A stretch of 64,000 nt of DNA from an uncultured Vicinamibacterales bacterium. GTDB taxonomy: Bacteria; Acidobacteriota; Vicinamibacteria; Vicinamibacterales; UBA8438. A program made the translations under genes and the position numbers. The notes below the pieces were generated by a model. The model made no database searches. It was not told the DNA's origin and saw only the letters and a list, made by a program, of their open reading frames with translations. Location of the stretch: NCBI GenBank assembly GCA_958295905.1, contig OY282382.1, forward strand, positions 124,001-188,000, read 5' to 3'. Positions 8,771-18,452 of this stretch are shown here, piece by piece (position 1 is the stretch's first letter; every line of letters starts with the position of its first letter).

Positions 8771-9068
8771 CCAGCTTCTCTTCCACCGCCAGGAGGGTCT
8801 GCAGACCGGGCGCCTTGCGGCGCTCCGCACGAGCCCGCACCAGCGCATCCAGCGCCAGGTCGAAGTCGCCGTAGCCCGCCATCCCGAAGAGGGCCGTCTT
8901 CACGCGCGCACGTTCGTCCTTCAGGGCCTCGTAGGCGGCGGTGAACTGCTGAAAACGCTCGGGGTCCCGCGCGGGCCGATGCGCGCGCACCAGTTCCAGG
9001 TAGCGCCGGCGGATCTCCGCCTGCGTCGCCGACGGCGACAGTCCCAGCACGAGAAAGGGGGCAAGCAT
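8763..9068 (-). CDS. J-domain-like protein lacking a canonical HPD motif
   Basis: A 101-aa protein whose first 55 residues follow the J-domain plan: VLGLSPSATQAEIRRRYLEL (helices I and II), then a loop, then DPERFQQFTAAYEAL (helix III). The loop reads AHRPARD where DnaJ has HPD, so the histidine is followed by R-P instead of P-D. HPD is needed for stimulation of Hsp70 ATPase in standard J proteins. The rest is an arginine- and alanine-rich helix. It is the first gene of the J-GrpE-Hsp70 run and probably targets that Hsp70 only. Confidence 0.7.
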   Translation of the reverse strand: MLAPFLVLGLSPSATQAEIRRRYLELVRAHRPARDPERFQQFTAAYEALKDERARVKTALFGMAGYGDFDLALDALVRARAERRKAPGLQTLLAVEEKLDA

Positions 9069-9247
9069 GCTTCTTCTCCCGGCCCGGACCGCGCCGCCTG
9101 ACGGCGCCGCTGCCCGCCCGACCCATCCTGCAGGAGCCTGCGCCGTCCTGCGGCGGGCACTCCCCGGCGCCCTGTTACCGGCTCCTCTTCCTTACCCGCG
9201 CGTCCCGCCAAGCGTTGAGCTACCTGCGCTGCGACCGCACCGGCGCC

Positions 9248-12055
9248 CTACCGGCGCCCCTTCCTTCCCGCGCGGGGGAACAGCAGGACGCCCAGCTCGG
9301 GCGACAGCCGGTCACCGAGGCCGGAGGCCTCGCAGGCGCGCGCGACACGGTCCAGCTTGCGCCGCAGCGTCGGCTCCGCCCGCATGTTGCCGGCGACCTC
9401 CTTCAACGCCGCCGGAGACTCGCCGCGCAGGCCGCTGTCGTCGATCATGTCCTCCAGGCCGACGATCTCTTCGGACGGGTTCCAGTCGAACGACGTCCCG
9501 TGAAACTGCTCGCCGAGCGCGGAATCGGTCAGGCCGAGCGGCGGCGCCGGGCCGTCGGGTTCGTCCGGACGGTCTTCGATGCCCAGATGCTGATCGAGCA
9601 GCGACAGGATCTCCGAGAGCCCCGGCAGCTCCTCGCCGGCCTCGGCCGGCGGCCCGTCCAGCGGCTTGAAATCGAACGTGAGCAGGGCTTGGCGCAACGG
9701 GCCCCGGGTATGGCGGGCGAGCCGCGCCGCGACCGCCCGAAGCCGCTCGCGGGTGGCGGCGTCCACCCGGTTCAGGACGTCCACGAAGCGCCGGAAATCG
9801 TGGTCGCTGCCATCCTCGTAGCGGATCACCGCCAAGTGGAAAAGCAGCACCGGATCGCGCCCGGCCCTGCCGACCCCGTGCAGCCGGTGTTCGATCTCGG
9901 CCCGAACCTCCTCGAACCCGCCGCAGTCGAGGAGGATGTCGAGGACCGCCGCCAGGCGTTCTCCGTCGAGGCGCGCGAGGAGCGCAGGCCACCGGTCGAC
10001 GAAGATCAGCGCGAGCCGACGGTCGCGGTAGAGGATGTCGTGCTCGGCCGGCAACGGCTCGAAGAGCCCCGCGATCTCCTCGGGGCTGCACTCGTCGAAC
10101 AGCACCGCCTTGTCGGCCAGCATGCCCCTCACGGCGGTGGCCATGCGCGGCCCGACGTTGCCGATGTGGCTGTTGTCGTACAGATCCCGGATGAGCAGGA
10201 CCAGCGTCCGAAGCTGCGCGCCGGGCGGCAGACCCTTCAGGCGGCGGGCGACCTTCGCGCCCGCCGACCGGCCGCCCGACACGATCTCCAGCATCAGCCG
10301 CTTCGCCGGGAGGACCTGCCCGATCACCCTGCGCCCGAGGTCCTCGGCCCGCTCCAGGTCCCGCGCCGCGAGCGCGAACCGGCCCTTGTTGCGGCTCTCG
10401 TCGGCGGACTTGAGGAAACCGACGGCCTGCAGATCCAGGAGTCTGTCGTCGTGGGGAGCTCGCCGGCGGGCCTCCGCCAGGGCGCTCTCGGCCTGCCGAT
10501 AGGCATTCCTCGAATAGTGAACGGCGGCCAGCTCCAGCCAGGGCATCGGATCGTCGGGAAACCGGTCCGCCATGTCCTGCAGGACACGCTGAAGCCTCGG
10601 TTTGGCGCCGGGATGCCCACGCAGCAGATCGAGAAGAAAGAGGTAACCGTCGCGGTTGTCGGGATCGGCCGCGAGACTCGCAGTCATCAGCTCGACGAAG
10701 ACCATCCCGACGTCGTCGAGCGGCCGCCCCAGCAACTCGGCCACCGCCGCCTGCCTCTCGGGCGGCAGAAGCTCGGGATGCACGGCATCGCGGCCCGCCC
10801 GCGCCAGTGTCTCGAACACGCACGCGCGGGCGAGGGCCTGATCCTCCGTCCGGGGGAACTCCACCGGCAACCGCTCGAGGAGGGCGGCGGCGGGGGAGGG
10901 ATTCCACAACGGAAGCGCGACCTGCTGGCCCAAGAGCAAGACGCGGGCGAGCACCCCGACCGCCCGATCCGCCGGCAGGAGACGATGCGCCAGCCCGATG
11001 AGCGCCGGGGCGGGGAACACGCCCCGCGACGCCGCCATCGACGCGATCTCCAACAGGTCGATACGGGCGAGAACGGGGTCGTCGGGATAGAGGGCGTCGG
11101 CCAGGCGCTCCATCGCCGGCCCCATCGCCCGCACGTTCTTCTTGCGGAAAGCCCGTTTCAGCTCGCCGGCCAGGGCCTCCGCCTTCCCGCGTCCGCCGCC
11201 GAGCGGCGAGGGCGCGCCGGCCGAACCGTCGCCGCCGCCGTCAACCGCGATCAGTCGCCGGCACTCGGCCACCGTGCGGGCCAGGGCGAAGTCGGCCGGC
11301 AGACGATCGAGGATGCGCCGGAGCCCGTCGTCGTCGCCGGCGCCGAAGCAGGCCATGGCCCGGCAGAACAGACGCCACGCGGCGAACGGAGATCGCCGCG
11401 GCACGTCCAGAAGCGCGGCGGCCCGCGCCCAGTCGCCGGCATCCATGGCGTCGAGACCGGCCGCGACCGCGACCGCGTCCCGCCGCAGCGGATGGCTCTC
11501 GTCGAGGACCTCGAGACCCTCCCAGCACCGCTCGATGACGAGCCGGTCCGCCAGCACCCGTTCCGCCCGCGGCCCGGGCTGCCCGTGGGCGCAAGCCGCC
11601 AGCGCGTCGGCGGCGTCCAGATACCGGACGTACCAGACCCAATCGTCTTCCGTCAGCGCCTGCTCGGCGATGGACGCCCGATACCCCTCCGCCCTCGCGC
11701 GCATGGCGGCGGCTTCCCGGTCCATGCCCTTGGCCGCGAGCTGCCGGGCGCGCCGCATGCAGGCGCAGAAGGACAGCAGCGGCAGCGCCGGCAGGTTCAG
11801 GTCCCGGTCCCGCGCCTGCCTGAGCAGATCGAGCGCCCTGCGTCCGTCGCCCCCGGCGAGAGCCTCCCGCGCCTGTTCCAGCAGACGGCGGGGGGAAACG
11901 CGCGGTGCGCGCGCGGGGACGGACCGTTTGCCGTTGCGGCGTTTGCGTCGGGCGGACACCGTCGAATCGTCCAGGCTCGGGGGCTCGAGACGCCCGTCAC
12001 CGCGAGTTGCGGGCGGCCTGGATCGTCGAGGCCGCGGACCGGGGGTCCGCGACAT
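9248..12055 (-). CDS. Large TPR-like helical-repeat protein upstream of the chaperone operon
   Basis: A 935-aa cytoplasmic protein with no signal peptide. The first 50 residues are basic and low complexity; the rest is almost entirely alanine- and leucine-rich helix pairs of the TPR or Sel1 kind, for example the stretches RALDLLRQARDRDLN near residue 75 and FPDDPMPWLELAAVHYS near residue 520. No enzymatic motif was seen. It lies 179 bases upstream of and in the same direction as the J-like gene, so it is probably part of the same chaperone system as a scaffold or client adaptor. I cannot name a family with confidence. Confidence 0.7.
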   Translation of the reverse strand: MSRTPGPRPRRSRPPATRGDGRLEPPSLDDSTVSARRKRRNGKRSVPARAPRVSPRRLLEQAREALAGGDGRRALDLLRQARDRDLNLPALPLLSFCACMRRARQLAAKGMDREAAAMRARAEGYRASIAEQALTEDDWVWYVRYLDAADALAACAHGQPGPRAERVLADRLVIERCWEGLEVLDESHPLRRDAVAVAAGLDAMDAGDWARAAALLDVPRRSPFAAWRLFCRAMACFGAGDDDGLRRILDRLPADFALARTVAECRRLIAVDGGGDGSAGAPSPLGGGRGKAEALAGELKRAFRKKNVRAMGPAMERLADALYPDDPVLARIDLLEIASMAASRGVFPAPALIGLAHRLLPADRAVGVLARVLLLGQQVALPLWNPSPAAALLERLPVEFPRTEDQALARACVFETLARAGRDAVHPELLPPERQAAVAELLGRPLDDVGMVFVELMTASLAADPDNRDGYLFLLDLLRGHPGAKPRLQRVLQDMADRFPDDPMPWLELAAVHYSRNAYRQAESALAEARRRAPHDDRLLDLQAVGFLKSADESRNKGRFALAARDLERAEDLGRRVIGQVLPAKRLMLEIVSGGRSAGAKVARRLKGLPPGAQLRTLVLLIRDLYDNSHIGNVGPRMATAVRGMLADKAVLFDECSPEEIAGLFEPLPAEHDILYRDRRLALIFVDRWPALLARLDGERLAAVLDILLDCGGFEEVRAEIEHRLHGVGRAGRDPVLLFHLAVIRYEDGSDHDFRRFVDVLNRVDAATRERLRAVAARLARHTRGPLRQALLTFDFKPLDGPPAEAGEELPGLSEILSLLDQHLGIEDRPDEPDGPAPPLGLTDSALGEQFHGTSFDWNPSEEIVGLEDMIDDSGLRGESPAALKEVAGNMRAEPTLRRKLDRVARACEASGLGDRLSPELGVLLFPRAGRKGRR

Positions 12056-12177
12056 GGTATCCGAGATTGCGGGCGCGCGGCCACGCCGGCGCCCGCGCGG
12101 TCCCCGTCCCCAATCCCGGCGGAGAGACGATCACGCCGGCCCCGGACGCTTGCGCCGGACGACCATCGGCCAAACCG

Positions 12178-12395
12178 CCCGCGGCGAAGGCCGCCGCTTG
12201 CCTTCGAGCGGCGATGCATCCCGCCTGACCGCGTTGTTCGCCGGACGGCGTGCCGTCCGCGTTGCGGTATGCCCGATAACGCCCCCCGCGTCACGCCTTC
12301 AGGCGCGGGCGGTCTTCGCCCGCGGACGCCTTGCCAACCCGCGGGCGCCCGCGCCGCTCCCGGCGCGACGCGGGGTTCCACCACGGGCGGCAAGG
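12178..12395. repeat. Mosaic intergenic repeat (families VI and III) after the TonB receptor stop
   Basis: The 356-base gap between two minus-strand genes is mostly repeat. Bases 12178-12255 match (reverse complement) part of 52205-52318, and 12290-12395 match 62345-62440 and the reverse complement of 51940-52070. The family III part begins 17 bases after the TonB-receptor stop, in the same orientation as at its other two sites. It contains a GC-rich hairpin around 12302-12325. A role at mRNA 3' ends is inferred from position only. Confidence 0.65.
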
Positions 12396-12411
12396 GGCGG
12401 GAGCCGGCCGC

Positions 12412-15400
12412 TCACCCCCCGAAGCTCCAGCTCAACGCCGCCTTGAACCGGCGGCCCTTCGGATCGTGGGTGAAGCCGTCGTAGGACTGCTCGACGTTGG
12501 CCCAGGGCGGGATGCTCCCGGTCAGGTTCATCGCGTACAGGGTGAGGCTCATGCCGCTGGCGGGGAAACGCCACAGAAAGCTCGTGTCCCAGGTGAGGAA
12601 CGGGTCGATGCGGGGCACGGTGGTGTTGACGCCCCGGTCCTTGTAGGCGGAAAGGTAGCTCACGTAGTTCGCCAGAGTGTACCGGCTCCAGTCCCAGGAG
12701 GCCGACCAGCGGCTCTTCCAGCGGGGCAGGGGCACTGCGATGGGGTGGGCGAAGTTCAGATAGCCGGCGGCCTGCCGCGGCTCGTAGAGGGTCAGGGCGG
12801 TATCCTGCAGCAGCAACCGCTTCGTGTCGTACCCCACCGTGTAGGTCGAGTCCCAGCTCAGCGAGAGCCGGCCCGGCCCCACCTCGGTCCGGGCCGCGAG
12901 GTGGGTGTCGATGCCCGAGGTGGTGAGCCCCGGCCAGTTCACGAGGTCGATCTGGATCCGCTCCAGTTGCTGGGCCATGCAGCGATCGGCGGGAGCCAGG
13001 TCCGAGGCCCGGCCGTCGGGACAGATGATGAACGGCGACACCGCGGCGCGGGCGGCGGGGTCGGCGCTGGCGTACAGGCTCGTGACCGCGTCGTAGGGCA
13101 TCGACCCGATCACGTTCTCGAAGTCGTAGGACCAGTAGTCGACGGTCGCTTCGAGGCCCCCTTCGAGGAACAGCACGGTGCCCACGTTGTAAGTGAAGGC
13201 CCGCTCCGAGAGCAGGTCCGGGCGCCCGAAGCGGTCGACCGCCTGGTAGGCGCCGGTCTCCGGAATCCACTCCAGCGTCGTCAGCGGGCTCGTGTTCAGA
13301 TCGTCGAGCGACGGCGTCCGGAAGGTGGTCTGCACCGAGCCGCGGAACGACAGCGAGTAATGCTGGTTCTCCGCCGCCTGCAGACGCACGCCGACCTTCG
13401 GGTCGATGCTGTTCACGCGGCGGCCGGCCACGTTGTAGAACTCGTAGTTCGCGGCGAGCTGGGTGTCGACGCGGGAGCCCACGGCCAGCGCCAGCTCGCC
13501 GAAGAGCCGTTGCACCTGCTGGTCGGCGGCGTAGGGCCGGTGGACGTTGGTGAACAGGTACGGCCCGAACCGGTCGCCGGCCGAGCAGTCCATGTCGCCG
13601 GACACCGGGCAGGGGTTCCGGGTGACGTCGCCGGGATCGTTGGGGTTGCTGGCGGCGTTCACCTGGCGGTACTGGTAGCCGACCGCGAAGTCGGCGACGT
13701 TCTCGACGAGATTGCCGCTCAACGTCGCGTCGGCCACGAACAGGTCGGTCGTGCCGACGAGGTCCACTTCCTCGTTGAGCCACTGCCGCAACGCCTCGGG
13801 GTTCGCCAAGTCGGCGACGTAGTCGGGGTTCGCGGTGTTCTCGAACGGCGCGCCCGGCTGAGCGGAGCGTTCGATGGCGTTGCTGAACGGGTTGTAGTAC
13901 ATGCAGGGCCCCTGGCCCGCCACCGCGCCGCCGAGCGGGCCGAGAGCCATGCCGGCGGGAGACGTGCGGTCCGCCGCCACCCCGACGCCGCAGTCGGGGC
14001 CGCCGAAGCCTCGGAACGCGCGGAACATCCGGTCGGTGTACACCGCCGGCAGGCTCAGGTTGCCCCGCGCCCGCGAGTAGCTGACGCCGACGTCCCAGTG
14101 GGCGTCCCGCCCGCCGGCCAGGAAGTCGCCGTCGACGGAGGCGGCGACCCGTTGCGTGCGCGACTGGCGGCGCAGCCGGCGTTCGGGGCCCGAGTTGCCG
14201 AAGGGGCGGCCGTTGAAGTACCAGGGGTCGTCGCCGGCGCAGGCGCTGCTGGGATCGGCCTTCGACCCGCCGGCATAGCTGCCGCAGAACGCCTGGCGGC
14301 CCGGATGGTTCGCCGCCACCTCCATGACGGTGGTGCTGGTCAGCGGGAAGGGCGGGTAGGACGGCGTCGTGCGCCAACCCGGGATCACCGCGTCGGCCCA
14401 GAGCGCCTCGACGTGGTAGTTGGTCCGGGCGTTCAGCGGACCGTTGAGCTCGGCGAAGGCGCGGGTCTGCTGTTGCTCGTCGATCAGGTTGTCCCACGGC
14501 GCATAGCGGAACCGGCACGTCCAGCCCTCGTCCTGACCGCCGAACTCCTCGCAACGCGGGTCGAAGACGTCGGCGGTCCACGGCACCGGCGCCCCGACCG
14601 CGAACGTCCCGGGGTTGCCGAGACTCGACCAGCCGGCGCGGTTTCCGCCGACATGGGTGCTCAGCCGGTCGAGGGTCCACGGCCGGTCCGCCATCTGCAG
14701 TTCCTGGCGGCCCACCCGCTCGGCCGAGAACACGGCGCTGGAGGACCCGATGCGGCCGCCCCAGATGCCCGCGACGGTCGTATCGCCCCCGCTGTCGAAG
14801 TAGTCGTGCGACACGTTGAGCTCGAAGCCCCGGAAATCTCTGCGCGTGACGAAGTTGGCGACGCCGCCGACCGCGTCCGAGCCGTAGGTCGCGGACGCGC
14901 CTTCCTTCAGCACCTCGAGCCGGCCGACGGCGATGGCGGGAATGGTGTTCACGTCGACGAAGCGCCCCCCGATGAGGCGCGCGGGCACCGGCACCTGGCG
15001 CCGGCCGTTGATGAGCACCAGGGTCCGAGACGCGCCCAGCCCGCGCAGGTTCACGTTCGCCACGTTCTCGGTGAGGGTCGAGGGCTGATTCGAGTTGTAC
15101 CAACTGTTCCGCTCGCCGACGACGCCGTGGCTGACGTTGAGGTTGCGGAACAAGTCGACGAGCTGCGTCGATCCCTGCTGCTCCAGCTCGGCGCGGCTGA
15201 CCACGGTGACGGCGTGGGGCATGTTGATGGCGGGCGCGTCGATCGCGGTCCCGGTCACCGCCACCGTCACCTCCTCGAAGAGGCCGCCGAGCTGCAGGCT
15301 GGCGTTGAGGGTGGCGGCACCCCCCGCCGCCAGCACCACTTCGCGATCCAGGCGCTCGAAACCGGGCAGGATAAACGAGAGGTCATAGCCGCCGGCCGGG

Positions 15401-15600
15401 AGGCCCGCGAACGCGTAGCGGCCTTCGCCGTCGGTCACCGCCACCCGCGGGGTGGGCAGCGCGGGGCCGGAAGCCTCGACGGTCACGCCCGGCAGGACGC
15501 CGCCCGTGTCGTCGGTGACGGCGCCCGCGATGCCGCCGTCCTGCGCTGCGGCGACGCACGGAAGAACCAGCATACCTGCCGCGACGAGCGCGATTCTCAT
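12412..15600 (-). CDS. TonB-dependent receptor with carboxypeptidase-regulatory-like domain
   Basis: A 1062-aa outer-membrane receptor. Signal peptide MRIALVAAGMLVLPCVAAAQ; CarboxypepD_reg-like beta-sandwich (about residues 22-105, GVLPGVTVEASGPALP); plug domain (about 120-240, VNLRGLGASRTLVLINGRR); then a long beta-barrel rich in aromatic and aspartate residues. It should import an unknown large substrate using TonB energy. Clear ribosome site: AAGGAG lies 7 to 12 bases before the ATG, just after a 6-bp-stem hairpin. The 5' region is tandemly duplicated upstream. No TonB/ExbB genes or substrate-processing enzymes are adjacent, so the ligand cannot be guessed. Confidence 0.9.
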   Translation of the reverse strand: MRIALVAAGMLVLPCVAAAQDGGIAGAVTDDTGGVLPGVTVEASGPALPTPRVAVTDGEGRYAFAGLPAGGYDLSFILPGFERLDREVVLAAGGAATLNASLQLGGLFEEVTVAVTGTAIDAPAINMPHAVTVVSRAELEQQGSTQLVDLFRNLNVSHGVVGERNSWYNSNQPSTLTENVANVNLRGLGASRTLVLINGRRQVPVPARLIGGRFVDVNTIPAIAVGRLEVLKEGASATYGSDAVGGVANFVTRRDFRGFELNVSHDYFDSGGDTTVAGIWGGRIGSSSAVFSAERVGRQELQMADRPWTLDRLSTHVGGNRAGWSSLGNPGTFAVGAPVPWTADVFDPRCEEFGGQDEGWTCRFRYAPWDNLIDEQQQTRAFAELNGPLNARTNYHVEALWADAVIPGWRTTPSYPPFPLTSTTVMEVAANHPGRQAFCGSYAGGSKADPSSACAGDDPWYFNGRPFGNSGPERRLRRQSRTQRVAASVDGDFLAGGRDAHWDVGVSYSRARGNLSLPAVYTDRMFRAFRGFGGPDCGVGVAADRTSPAGMALGPLGGAVAGQGPCMYYNPFSNAIERSAQPGAPFENTANPDYVADLANPEALRQWLNEEVDLVGTTDLFVADATLSGNLVENVADFAVGYQYRQVNAASNPNDPGDVTRNPCPVSGDMDCSAGDRFGPYLFTNVHRPYAADQQVQRLFGELALAVGSRVDTQLAANYEFYNVAGRRVNSIDPKVGVRLQAAENQHYSLSFRGSVQTTFRTPSLDDLNTSPLTTLEWIPETGAYQAVDRFGRPDLLSERAFTYNVGTVLFLEGGLEATVDYWSYDFENVIGSMPYDAVTSLYASADPAARAAVSPFIICPDGRASDLAPADRCMAQQLERIQIDLVNWPGLTTSGIDTHLAARTEVGPGRLSLSWDSTYTVGYDTKRLLLQDTALTLYEPRQAAGYLNFAHPIAVPLPRWKSRWSASWDWSRYTLANYVSYLSAYKDRGVNTTVPRIDPFLTWDTSFLWRFPASGMSLTLYAMNLTGSIPPWANVEQSYDGFTHDPKGRRFKAALSWSFGG

Positions 15601-15689
15601 AGTCTTTCTCCTTCTCTGCATCCATGGGATGCGGATCGAGGCAACGCCGCTCGACGACCCCGACCCAACGCGGCGAGCGCGATTCTCAT
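15597..15689 (-). other. Upstream leader ORF made by duplication of the TonB-receptor start
   Basis: An imperfect 89-bp tandem copy of the receptor 5' end (hairpin, ribosome site, ATG and first codons) lies upstream. Its ORF of 30 codons begins MRIAL, as the receptor does, and its TGA overlaps the receptor ATG (ATGA, 15597-15600). It could couple ribosomes into the receptor gene or simply be a remnant. Confidence 0.4.
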
Positions 15690-15746
15690 TTGTCTTTAGT
15701 CCTTCGCTCGCATCCCTGGGGATGCGAACCGCGCGGTGACGCTGCT
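15600..15746 (-). promoter_or_regulatory. Duplicated hairpin plus ribosome-site module before the TonB receptor
   Basis: On the minus strand both copies have a 6-bp stem GCATCC/GGATGC with a 3- or 4-base loop, directly followed by a purine-rich ribosome site (GAAGGAGAAAGACT in the proximal copy, GAAGGACTAAAGAC in the distal) and the ATG. The conserved hairpin next to the ribosome site suggests translational control, but no known motif is recognised. Confidence 0.4.
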
Positions 15747-16431
15747 CGGCACCCCTGAGCGTCGCAGCAGCGCAGGGCGCCGCACGACGAGACCCCGAGC
15801 GGAACGGCAGCGGCTCCGGATTCACGGCATGGACAGTCCAGTCGTCAGGGATGCCGGGCAGACCCTGCGCCCTCGGGTCGGAGCGCATGCCGGGCGTGTC
15901 CCGTGCGCAACGAGCAGCTCTCGGAGGCCGGGACGTGGCCGGTCAGTCGGCCGACCCGGCTATTTACGCTCAGGACGTTCGTGTTCATCCCTCCGGTCCC
16001 GGTCCTGTCCACTCCCGGACAGGCTCGAAGAATGGTATCGGCACCTGATGCCCCGTCCATTAGCCGGATCCCCCGCCGGGGTGTCGGCGCCACCGCCGAG
16101 AGCGTCCCGTCGGGACCGTCCCCCGCCCGGGGCGCCGCCCCGCGCCGCCCCGCGGACGGCGCCCGGCGGGACGCCGATGGCGCTGGTGGACGAGACGAGG
16201 TGCGTGAACCCTGCCGCACGGCCGAGAAGGCTGCGCCGCCCTTCGTATAATAATGCTCAATGCTACGCTCAAGGCTACCCCAACCTTCATGATCGGGGCG
16301 GGAGCAACCCTCGTTCCCGGTTCGCCGAAACGGGTTGAATCCGACAGTCGGTTTCGATAACGTCCAGGCTCCGAGCGGCGATTCCGGGGTCGGACGGCGG
16401 GATGGATGACGAAATCCAGGAGGCACGGCGC
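15747..16431. other. Gene-free spacer between divergent genes
   Basis: About 680 bases between the TonB-receptor leader (minus strand) and the GyrI-like gene (plus strand). No frame in it resembles a protein. A perfect TATAAT hexamer at 16246-16251 in an AT-richer patch is a possible -10 element for the GyrI-like gene, but no good -35 lies 17 bases upstream. Confidence 0.4.
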
Positions 16432-16893
16432 ATGACGTCGGAATTCACAACCAGGCAGATCGACGCGCAGCCCATCGTGAGCATCCGAACGAAGACCACG
16501 ATGGACAAGATAGGGAAGGTCATGGGGCCGCTGTTCGGCGAGGTGTACGGGTACATCCAGCAGAGCGGACAGGCGCCGGCGGGCATGCCCTTCGCCATCT
16601 ACCATGCGATGGACGGCGGCTCCCTCGACCTCGAGTGCGGGATGCCCGTCGCCGCGCCGGTGGCCGGGACGGACCGCATCCGCGCCGGGGAGCTTCCCGG
16701 CGGGACCGCCGCGACCGTGACCCACACGGGTCCCTACGATGATCTTCGGCAGTCGTGGGCGGCGCTGACGGAATGGATGAAGTCGCAGGGCCTCGAGCCC
16801 GCGGGAGCCCCCTGGGAGGTCTACGTCACCGACCCCGGCGCGGAGCCGGATTCGTCGAAGTGGCGTACCGACATCTTCTTCCCGGTCCGCTGA
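16432..16893 (+). CDS. GyrI-like small-molecule-binding domain protein
   Basis: A stand-alone 153-aa GyrI-like domain: an N-terminal strand VSIRTKTTMDKIGKVMG, then FAIYHAMDGGSLDLECGMPV, then TAATVTHTGPYDDL and a final strand WRTDIFFPV. This matches the SHS2-repeat fold of GyrI and of AraC/MerR effector domains. Such single-domain proteins bind hydrophobic small molecules; some hydrolyse or sequester toxic compounds. The ATG at 16432 has an AGGAGG ribosome site 8 bases upstream, so I prefer it to the ATG at 16402. No DNA-binding domain is attached. Confidence 0.85.
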   Translation: MTSEFTTRQIDAQPIVSIRTKTTMDKIGKVMGPLFGEVYGYIQQSGQAPAGMPFAIYHAMDGGSLDLECGMPVAAPVAGTDRIRAGELPGGTAATVTHTGPYDDLRQSWAALTEWMKSQGLEPAGAPWEVYVTDPGAEPDSSKWRTDIFFPVR

Positions 16894-16905
16894 TCCGACG
16901 CCTTG

Positions 16906-17212
16906 TCCGGGGGGCGCTGAGCCGTCGGCACCGGATCAGCTCGAGCCTCGAAGGCGGCGCGCGGGGGATGTCGCGCCCGGGGAGCCCGTTACCGGGGGAC
17001 GCTGAGCCGTCGGCGCCGGATCAGCTCGGGCCTCGAAGGCGGCGCGCGGGGGTATCGCGCCCGGGGAGCCCGTGCCGAACCCGGCGGGGCGCGGAGACCG
17101 GCGAAGCCGCCGGCCATCCGCACGGCGGGATCGTCTGACAGAGAGGCGGCGGGGCGCGGAGACCGGCGAAGCCGCCGGCCATCCGCACGGCGGGATCGTC
17201 TGACAGAGAGGC
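16906..17212. repeat. Two adjacent tandem duplications (85 bp x2 and 65 bp x2)
   Basis: An 85-bp unit at about 16906-16990 is repeated at 16991-17075 with a few changes, and a 65-bp unit at 17083-17147 is repeated at 17148-17212 without visible change. Both lie in the gap between the GyrI-like gene and moxR and do not look coding. Confidence 0.8.
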
Positions 17213-17215
17213 GGC

Positions 17216-17296
17216 GGACCCCGCCGAAGGGGCGCGGTGCCGCCTCCGGGGGGGCCCGCCGGCGGCACCGCGCGTTGCGCAGGGACCGGCGGGGTC
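17216..17296. other. Nested inverted repeats able to form a large hairpin or cruciform
   Basis: Outer arms GGACCCCGCCG (17216-17226) and CGGCGGGGTCC (17286-17296) are perfect complements. Inside them GCGCGGTGCCGCC (17232-17244) and GGCGGCACCGCGC (17261-17273) form a perfect 13-bp stem. It ends about 170 bases before moxR and could be a terminator for the upstream gene or a 5' leader structure; there is no U-tract. Confidence 0.6.
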
Positions 17297-17462
17297 CGGG
17301 CGGCGCTCCCGGCGGCACGCCCGCCCTGCCCGCGCCAATGGCGCACCGGAACCCGCCGCCGGCAGCCCGGACCCCGCCCAGAGGCCGGCGGGCCGGTTTC
17401 CCGGAAATGCGGGCCGGTTTCCCGGAATGGAAGGTCGATTGGAGAACCCGCGCGACGACACC

Positions 17463-18448
<986 letters not shown>

Positions 18449-18452
<4 letters not shown>

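Noticed and set aside
9215-12484. Very long antisense ORF (1089 codons) on the plus strand
   Set aside because: It mirrors the 935-aa gene on the other strand; in sequence this GC-rich, antisense frames stay open by codon bias. The translation has no domain pattern.
12331-15699. Plus-strand ORF of 1122 codons
   Set aside because: Shadow of the TonB-dependent receptor, without any recognisable fold or ribosome site.
15747-16431. Minus-strand ORF of 193 codons in the divergent spacer
   Set aside because: Composition is low complexity, no domain, and it crosses the likely promoter region of the GyrI-like gene.
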